A stretch of DNA of 10,009 nucleotides from Pseudomonadota bacterium (GTDB lineage: Bacteria; Pseudomonadota; Gammaproteobacteria; Burkholderiales; Burkholderiaceae), in NCBI GenBank assembly GCA_023441105.1, contig JAEZQX010000446.1:1-10009 (forward strand), in the 5' to 3' direction. The notes under the pieces are model-generated. The model ran no database searches and had not been told where the DNA came from. It worked only from the letters and a program-made list of their open reading frames with translations. A program made the position numbers and the translations under genes. This document shows, in pieces, positions 6,032 through 10,009 of the stretch (the stretch's first letter is position 1; each line of letters starts with the position of its first letter).

Positions 6032-6673
6032 TCAGCGACCCTTCTGCGAGTCGGCGGCCGGCAGCACCGCGGCCGGCGGCCCGCCTACCCGCACCTCGGC
6101 CAGCTGAGCCAGCTCTTCGGCGAACTCCTCCTCCGCCGTCTTGCCCTCGCCCCGGCGGGTCGGGTCGGGACACATCCCCATCAGGAAGCCGACGCTCTTG
6201 ATCAGGTGCGAGACGCCGGCCGCGATCAGCAGGCTGAAGCCCAGCGGGATCAGCAGCTTGACCGGCCAGCGCACCAGGCCACCCGAATTGGACGAGGTCT
6301 CGCCGGTGACCCACGACTCCCAGAACATCGGCCAGGCGAGCCACATGATCAGCAGCGCCGCCGGCATCAGGAAGAAGAGCAGCCCGAAGATCTCGATCAG
6401 GATCTGCGCGCGCTTGGACAGCTTCTGCGCCAGGATGTCGACCCGGACATGGTCGTTCTTCGTCAACGCGTAGCCGGAGGCGAGCAGGAACATCGCGCCG
6501 AACAGGTACCACTGCAACTCCAGCCAGGCATTGGAGCTGGAATGAAGGAACTTCCGGCTGAGGGCATTGCCGGTGCTCACCAGCACCACCACCAGCACCA
6601 GCCAGGAGACGTTGCGGCCGATCAGGCCGTTCACGGCATCGATGGCACGGGAGATGGCGAGCAGCAGACGCAT
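6032..6673 (-). CDS. TRAP transporter small permease subunit (DctQ/FcbT2 type)
   Basis: This 213-residue membrane protein is the small subunit that forms the membrane complex with the large permease encoded next. Four hydrophobic helices are visible (about 22-37, 55-71, 92-113, 138-157). Signature positions are STGNALSRKFL at 33-43, ELQWYLFGAMFLL at 52-64, the conserved NDHVRVDIL at 73-81 and GLVRWPVKLLIPLG at 132-145, typical of the COG4665 group. A charged C-terminal tail from about 168 on (RRGEGKTAEEEFAEELAQL) is cytoplasmic in the usual topology and makes the protein longer than classical DctQ (about 160-180). The stop is 2 bases before the large-subunit start, indicating translational coupling. 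The start at 6673 has a GAGAGGA-like sequence somewhat far upstream. The gene lies only 34 bases after the ABC permease stop. Confidence 0.92.
   Translation of the reverse strand: MRLLLAISRAIDAVNGLIGRNVSWLVLVVVLVSTGNALSRKFLHSSSNAWLELQWYLFGAMFLLASGYALTKNDHVRVDILAQKLSKRAQILIEIFGLLFFLMPAALLIMWLAWPMFWESWVTGETSSNSGGLVRWPVKLLIPLGFSLLIAAGVSHLIKSVGFLMGMCPDPTRRGEGKTAEEEFAEELAQLAEVRVGGPPAAVLPAADSQKGR
6039..6045 (-). promoter_or_regulatory. Ribosome binding site for the TRAP large permease gene
   Basis: The minus strand reads AGAAGGG, 9 bases before the ATG at 6029 and inside the last codons of the small-subunit gene. It supports the start at 6029 over a much longer in-frame reading that would overlap the small subunit. 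Confidence 0.6.
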
Positions 6674-6707
6674 TGCAGGTACCGTTTCCTCTCGCGGCGC
6701 AGGCCGC

Positions 6708-7472
6708 TCAGTGTTCGGAAGGCGCGCGCCAGGGGGTGGCGTGCTCCTCCAGCCAGACCAGGGCCCCGTAGAGGAGCATTCCCATCAGGGCCAGGATGAA
6801 GAGGGCGGCGAAGACCCTCGGCGTGTCGAAGGTGCCCTGCGCGCTCATGATCACGTAGCCCAGGCCGCGCTGGGACGAGACGAACTCGCCGACGATGGCG
6901 CCGACCAGGGCGAGCGAGATGGCCACCTTCATGCCGGCGATGATCGATGGCAGCGCGCTCGGCAGCTTCACCTTGAAGAAGAAGTCGTACCAGCGCCCGC
7001 GCAGCACGCGGCCGAGGTCCATCACGTCTGGCGGCACCGAGCGCAGGCCGTGGATCGTGTCGACGATGACGGCGAACACCGCGATCAGGAACGCGATGGC
7101 GACCTTGGGTTCGGGGCCGGTTCCCATCCAGATCACGAACAACGGCGCGACCGCCACCTTCGGCACGGCGTTGAAGGCGACGATCAGCGGATAAACGAAG
7201 CGCTGGCAGATCTTGGAACCAACCACCAGGGCGCCGATCAGCACGCCACCGACCACCGACAGGACGAAGCCGATGGCGGTGGTCATCAGCGTGTACCCGG
7301 CATGGCCCAGGTACCACGACCATTCGGCGGCCAGCTCGGCGAGGATCTGCGACGGCAGCGGCAGCAGGATGGGCCGCACGCCCAGCAAGCGGCCGAGTGC
7401 CTCCCAGACCAGCAGCACCAGGATGGTGGAGAAGGTGCCTGCGGCGACTGCCGAGAGGTGGCCCTTGCCCAT
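6708..7472 (-). CDS. ABC transporter permease, NitT/TauT (SsuC/TauC) type
   Basis: This 254-residue inner-membrane protein is the channel subunit of an ABC importer of the nitrate/sulfonate/taurine superfamily. It has a first helix at 13-30, the PLPSQILAEL segment at 38-47, and NAVPKVAVAPLFVIWMG at 101-117, which is highly characteristic of the family. The cytoplasmic EAA coupling loop spans about 153-180 (LGRVLRGRWYDFFFKVKLPS...), followed by AISLALVGAIVGEFVSSQRGLG (184-205) and a last helix near 221-240. Length is normal (about 250-270). The ATG at 7472 shares its A with the TGA of the ATPase gene (TGATG), a classic coupling arrangement; a longer in-frame reading to 7988 would overlap the ATPase gene and is rejected. 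It presumably works as a homodimer with the ATPase and the binding protein encoded upstream. Confidence 0.94.
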   Translation of the reverse strand: MGKGHLSAVAAGTFSTILVLLVWEALGRLLGVRPILLPLPSQILAELAAEWSWYLGHAGYTLMTTAIGFVLSVVGGVLIGALVVGSKICQRFVYPLIVAFNAVPKVAVAPLFVIWMGTGPEPKVAIAFLIAVFAVIVDTIHGLRSVPPDVMDLGRVLRGRWYDFFFKVKLPSALPSIIAGMKVAISLALVGAIVGEFVSSQRGLGYVIMSAQGTFDTPRVFAALFILALMGMLLYGALVWLEEHATPWRAPSEH

Positions 7473-8287
7473 CAGACGCGCGCCCGTTCGTCGATCAGCC
7501 CCATCTCCTCGAACAGGGTCCGGATGCGGGCGACATAGCGGGCGAACTCCGGCGACTCGCGCACCGCCAGCGGCCGCGGCCGCGGCAGGTCGATGGTCAG
7601 GACTTCGGCGATCCGGCCGGGGCGCGGCGAAAACACCATGACGACGTCGCCGAGGAAGACGGCTTCCGCGATGCCGTGGGTGACGAACACGACCGTGTTG
7701 CGCACGTCCAGCCAGATGCGCTGCAGCTCGACGTTCATCTGGTCGCGGGTCAGGGCATCGAGGGCACCGAACGGCTCGTCCATCAGCAGCAGCGTCGGAT
7801 CGTCGACCAGCGCGCGGCAGATGGCTGCCCGCTGCCGCATGCCGCCGGACAATTCGCGCGGATAGGCGTTGGCGAACTCCCGCAGGCCGGTGAGGCCCAG
7901 GAGATGGTCGACCTTGTCGGCGTAGCGGCCCAGCGGCTTGTGGGCGAATTCGATCGGCAGCAGGATGTTGCGGCGGATGCTGCGCCACTCCAGCAGCGCG
8001 TCACGCTGGAAGACGATGCCGACACCCTCCGGCGCGCCGTCGATCGGTCGGCCGTCGAACAGCAACTCGCCGTCGCTGATGGTCTCGAGCCCGGCGATGC
8101 AACGCAGGAAGGTGCTCTTGCCGCAGCCGCTGGGGCCCAGGATGCTGACGAAGCGGCCAGGCGGTATCTCGGCATCGATGCCGGCCAGCGCCTGCACGCC
8201 GCGCGGACCGGGGTAGCGCTTGTGGACGGCCCGGGCGACGACCCCTTCGCGCGGCACGGGTGCCGGGTGCGTCGTCGCCTGCGCCAT
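7472..8287 (-). CDS. ABC transporter ATPase, NitT/TauT (SsuB/TauB) type
   Basis: This 271-residue cytoplasmic protein powers the importer. All ABC motifs are intact: Walker A GPSGCGKS at 51-58, Q-loop Q94 (IVFQRDALLEWRS), signature LSGGMRQR at 146-153, Walker B LLLMDE at 166-171, D-loop GALD at 174-177, and the switch histidine H204 in FVTHGIAEAV. The DEPFGALD and LxWRSIRRNILLP patterns are those of SsuB/TauB-type subunits. The C-terminal 55 residues include a PRPRPLAVRESPEF segment common to this group. The ATG at 8287 overlaps the binding-protein stop by one base (TGATG), and the stop overlaps the permease start in the same way. A longer reading from 8410 would lie inside the binding-protein gene. 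It is presumably dedicated to its neighbours, but it could in principle also serve other permeases. Confidence 0.95.
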   Translation of the reverse strand: MAQATTHPAPVPREGVVARAVHKRYPGPRGVQALAGIDAEIPPGRFVSILGPSGCGKSTFLRCIAGLETISDGELLFDGRPIDGAPEGVGIVFQRDALLEWRSIRRNILLPIEFAHKPLGRYADKVDHLLGLTGLREFANAYPRELSGGMRQRAAICRALVDDPTLLLMDEPFGALDALTRDQMNVELQRIWLDVRNTVVFVTHGIAEAVFLGDVVMVFSPRPGRIAEVLTIDLPRPRPLAVRESPEFARYVARIRTLFEEMGLIDERARV

Positions 8288-9315
8288 CAGTTGCCGACCA
8301 GCTTGTCGAAGGCCTCCGGCTTGACCAGCCCGGCGGTATAGAAGTCCTCGGCAGCCAGCTTGCCGCTGATCAGGCCGACCGAGCTCAGCGTCTTGGCCGC
8401 CTGCGCCCATTCGGCCGGCACCGGCGGGCCGATGCGCATGCCGGCGTCGCGCTTGCCGAAGTAATACTCGAGCTGGTCGAGCTGGCCGCGCAGGATCTCG
8501 CGGTCGAGCCGCGCCTGCGGCCGCTGCGCGATGATCGCATCCACCGCCTCGTCCTGGTGCCCGGCGAAGATGTATTCCCAGGCCCGCGACACGACGCTGG
8601 CGAAACGACCGATCACCTCGCCGCGCGCCGCCAGCTTCTCTTCGCTGGCGAACAGGCCGAAGCTGGGCATGTCCAGCCCGTAGTCCGCGAAACGCACCGC
8701 GTTCGACTTGCGGGTCTTGGTCACCGCCGGGAGGACGAAGGGGATGGTCGAGAACACCGCATCCGCGCGACCCACCGAATAGGTGGCCACCTTGCCGGCG
8801 GCGTCGACGTTGATCAGCTCCAGGTCGCCACGCTTCAGGCCGCCGGCCGCCAGGAACGAGTCGATGAAGGGCGCCTCCAGCGAGCCGGCGGTGTAGACCA
8901 CCTTCTTGCCCTTCAGCTGGGCCGGTCCGGTGATGCCGGACTCCTGCGGCACGAGCAGGCCGATGTCGCTGTGGCGCGCGTACACGGCCACCGCCTTGAC
9001 CGGCAGGCCCTTGTCGCGGGCGATCATCATTGAGGCCAGCGCGGCATGGCCGACATCGAAGGTGCCGCCGGAGCCGACGATCTGCACCGTCGTCACCGAA
9101 CCGTTGCCGTCCTCGATGCTCGGTTCGAGGCCCGCCGCCTTGAACCAGCCCTTCTGCTGCGCTAGGTGGATGGCGCCGTGGATCGCCCAGGGGGTCCAGT
9201 CGAGCCGGACCTTGACCGGTTGCAGTGCCTGGGCCTGCACCGTGCCGCCCAGCAGCGCGGCCGCGAGCGCGGCGGCGACCAGGCCGGTGCCCTTCATGAA
9301 GTTCCTGCGCAGCAT
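8287..9315 (-). CDS. NMT1/THI5-like ABC transporter substrate-binding protein
   Basis: This 342-residue periplasmic receptor belongs to the SsuA/TauA/THI5 fold family. Residues 1-28 form an export signal whose start (LRRNFMKG, residues 2-9) fits a twin-arginine pattern, followed by an Ala/Leu-rich core and a probable cut after VQA (26-28). The mature protein opens with VKVRLDWTPWAIHGAIHLAQ (35-54), the family hallmark, then GWFKAAGLEPSIEDGNGS (56-73), GTFDVGHAALASMMIARDKG (84-103), and a LKGKKVVYTAGSLEAPF segment (134-150) where ligand contacts are expected. Relatives bind sulfonates, taurine, thiamine pyrimidine precursors, nucleobase-like or aromatic compounds; the ligand here is unknown. 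The ATG at 9315 is preferred to an in-frame TTG at 9351 because GGGGAGA lies 6 bases upstream and a signal peptide follows directly. ATPase and permease genes follow with one-base overlaps. Confidence 0.93.
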   Translation of the reverse strand: MLRRNFMKGTGLVAAALAAALLGGTVQAQALQPVKVRLDWTPWAIHGAIHLAQQKGWFKAAGLEPSIEDGNGSVTTVQIVGSGGTFDVGHAALASMMIARDKGLPVKAVAVYARHSDIGLLVPQESGITGPAQLKGKKVVYTAGSLEAPFIDSFLAAGGLKRGDLELINVDAAGKVATYSVGRADAVFSTIPFVLPAVTKTRKSNAVRFADYGLDMPSFGLFASEEKLAARGEVIGRFASVVSRAWEYIFAGHQDEAVDAIIAQRPQARLDREILRGQLDQLEYYFGKRDAGMRIGPPVPAEWAQAAKTLSSVGLISGKLAAEDFYTAGLVKPEAFDKLVGN

Positions 9316-9320
9316 GCGGT

Positions 9321-9327
9321 TCTCCCC
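9321..9327 (-). promoter_or_regulatory. Ribosome binding site for the NMT1-like receptor gene
   Basis: The minus strand reads GGGGAGA, 6 bases before the ATG at 9315. It fixes this start and excludes the TTG 36 bases further upstream. It lies in a 52-base gap after the CoxG-like gene, where I see no convincing promoter. Confidence 0.65.
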
Positions 9328-9367
9328 GATCTCGTGCGTGACGATTGCCAAATGAAGCGCCTGCGAC

Positions 9368-10009
9368 TCAGCGCGGTGCCCCGAACAAGCCCTTGATTCG
9401 AGCCCAGACCACTGAAAGCAACATCCGGACCGGATTGATTCCGGCCGCCGGCAGCGGGGCGCTGCCGCCCTCGGCCGGCCCCTGCAAGCGCGCCGCCACG
9501 TTGCGACCGAAGTCGGCGATCATGCGGCCGACGAAGTCCCTGACCAGCCCGGAACGCGAGAACTGGGCGAGCGGCCCCTGCAGCGAATAGCGCATGTCGA
9601 TGTGGACGCGGGTCGAGTCGGGCGCAAGCACTTCCAGGCGGTAGCCGATGTCGCCATTGGCGCGGGACTGGCTCAAGCTATCCTGGCCGGCGCCGCGCAG
9701 CACCGCGGAACGCGCGGCCTCGTCGCGCTCGAGCCGCGCCGCGCCGTTGAAGGCCGCCGACATCGGTCCGAACTTCACCGCGACCTTGCCCCGCACCTTG
9801 TCGCCGTCGATCGACGTCACGGTGGCACCCGGCAGGCAGGCCGCGACCGCCGGCAGGTCGCCCATGAAGGTCCATACCCGGTCCGCCGCGACCGGCACGT
9901 CGAAGCGCCCTTCGATGCGGGTGCCGGCAGCCGGCTTGCCCGCCCCGTCCGCAGGCGCCGCCGCGCCGGCAGCGTCGGTGCGCCCGACTGCGGCTGCGGC
10001 TGCCGGCTC
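9368..10009 (-). CDS. CoxG-type SRPBCC domain protein, N-terminus outside the window
   Basis: The frame is open to the last base, so only the C-terminal 213 residues are seen. They begin with a linker rich in Ala, Pro and Gly (bases 10009-9920), then a full CoxG domain from about 9919 to 9470 containing RIEGRFDVP, VWTFMGDLPAVAACLPG, a KVRGKVAVKFGPM strand, RLEVLAPDSTRVHIDMRYSLQGPLAQF and a long DFVGRMIADFGRNVAARL helix. The last 25 residues (INPVRMLLSVVWARIKGLFG) are hydrophobic with basic residues, as in CoxG tails that attach to the membrane. CoxG proteins belong to the START-like fold and accompany molybdenum hydroxylases of the CO dehydrogenase/xanthine oxidase family, where CoxG has been linked to membrane anchoring and maturation. 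An internal GTG at 9898 would cut into the first strand of the domain, so it is not the start. The linker suggests a preceding domain, for example [2Fe-2S]; that is inference. Confidence 0.85.
   Translation of the reverse strand, partial: EPAAAAAVGRTDAAGAAAPADGAGKPAAGTRIEGRFDVPVAADRVWTFMGDLPAVAACLPGATVTSIDGDKVRGKVAVKFGPMSAAFNGAARLERDEAARSAVLRGAGQDSLSQSRANGDIGYRLEVLAPDSTRVHIDMRYSLQGPLAQFSRSGLVRDFVGRMIADFGRNVAARLQGPAEGGSAPLPAAGINPVRMLLSVVWARIKGLFGAPR

Noticed and set aside
6030..6512. In-frame upstream extension of the TRAP large permease to 6512.
   Set aside because: It would lie inside the small-subunit gene, and its translated sequence is unlike any TRAP protein; the ATG at 6029 has a ribosome site and family-like N-terminus.
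6567..8341. Long plus-strand frames opposite the ABC permease and ATPase genes.
   Set aside because: The products are rich in Asp, Gln, His and Arg without motifs and mirror the real genes; no ribosome site or promoter supports them.
8287..9315. Idea that the receptor is a TAXI- or DctP-type TRAP receptor.
   Set aside because: Its N-terminal LDWTPWAIHGAIHLAQ pattern is that of SsuA/THI5-like ABC receptors, and it overlaps an ABC ATPase gene; the Gly-rich TAXI opening motif is missing.
9316..9351. TTG start for the NMT1-like receptor at 9351.
   Set aside because: The ATG at 9315 has a good ribosome site at the right distance and directly precedes a signal peptide; the extra 12 residues would disrupt the signal.

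Overview
The window is dense, high-GC (by eye well above 60%) bacterial chromosome with strong G/C third-position bias. The gene families (DUF2817 peptidase-like protein, DUF488/YeaO-like protein, LysE/RhtB exporter, COG4664/COG4665-type TRAP permeases, NMT1/THI5-like ABC receptor, CoxG-like protein) and the style of the genes suggest a heterotrophic betaproteobacterium, probably Burkholderiales-like. This assignment is an inference from gene families; there is no rRNA or marker gene here. I see no tRNA, rRNA, CRISPR array, insertion sequence, integrase or phage gene, and no gene-free stretch longer than about 80 bases.

Layout. Only the 5'-truncated DUF2817 gene at the left edge (1-413) is on the plus strand. 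Everything else is on the minus strand, so it is transcribed from right to left. From the right edge, the first block is a CoxG-type SRPBCC protein running off the window (9368-10009), an NMT1/THI5-like periplasmic binding protein (8287-9315), its ABC ATPase (7472-8287) and its SsuC/TauC-type permease (6708-7472). The small (6032-6673) and large (4368-6029) membrane subunits of a TRAP transporter follow. These genes overlap by one base or lie 2-52 bases apart and look like one transcription unit. No TRAP solute receptor gene is present in the window.

The second block begins after 77 bases: a small conserved protein of unknown function (3823-4290), then a tight group of a LysE/RhtB exporter (3099-3761), a 3'-5' exonuclease of the RNase D fold (2404-3102), a DUF488 protein (2004-2399) and a fused substrate-binding/permease protein of the glycine betaine/choline (OpuB/OsmF) ABC family (440-1990) with no ATPase gene beside it. 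That last gene converges on the DUF2817 gene, with a GC-rich hairpin between them that could terminate both.

Interpretation. The right-hand block looks like an uptake cassette in which a complete NitT/TauT-type ABC importer and a receptor-less TRAP permease pair are downstream of a CoxG-type protein. CoxG proteins normally accompany molybdenum hydroxylases of the CO dehydrogenase/xanthine oxidase family, so a catabolic locus beginning outside the right edge is plausible, but its substrate cannot be read from this sequence. The left-hand block mixes transport and housekeeping genes with tight translational spacing. I see no clear new defence, mobile or RNA-based system; the most interesting point is the CoxG-ABC-TRAP combination.
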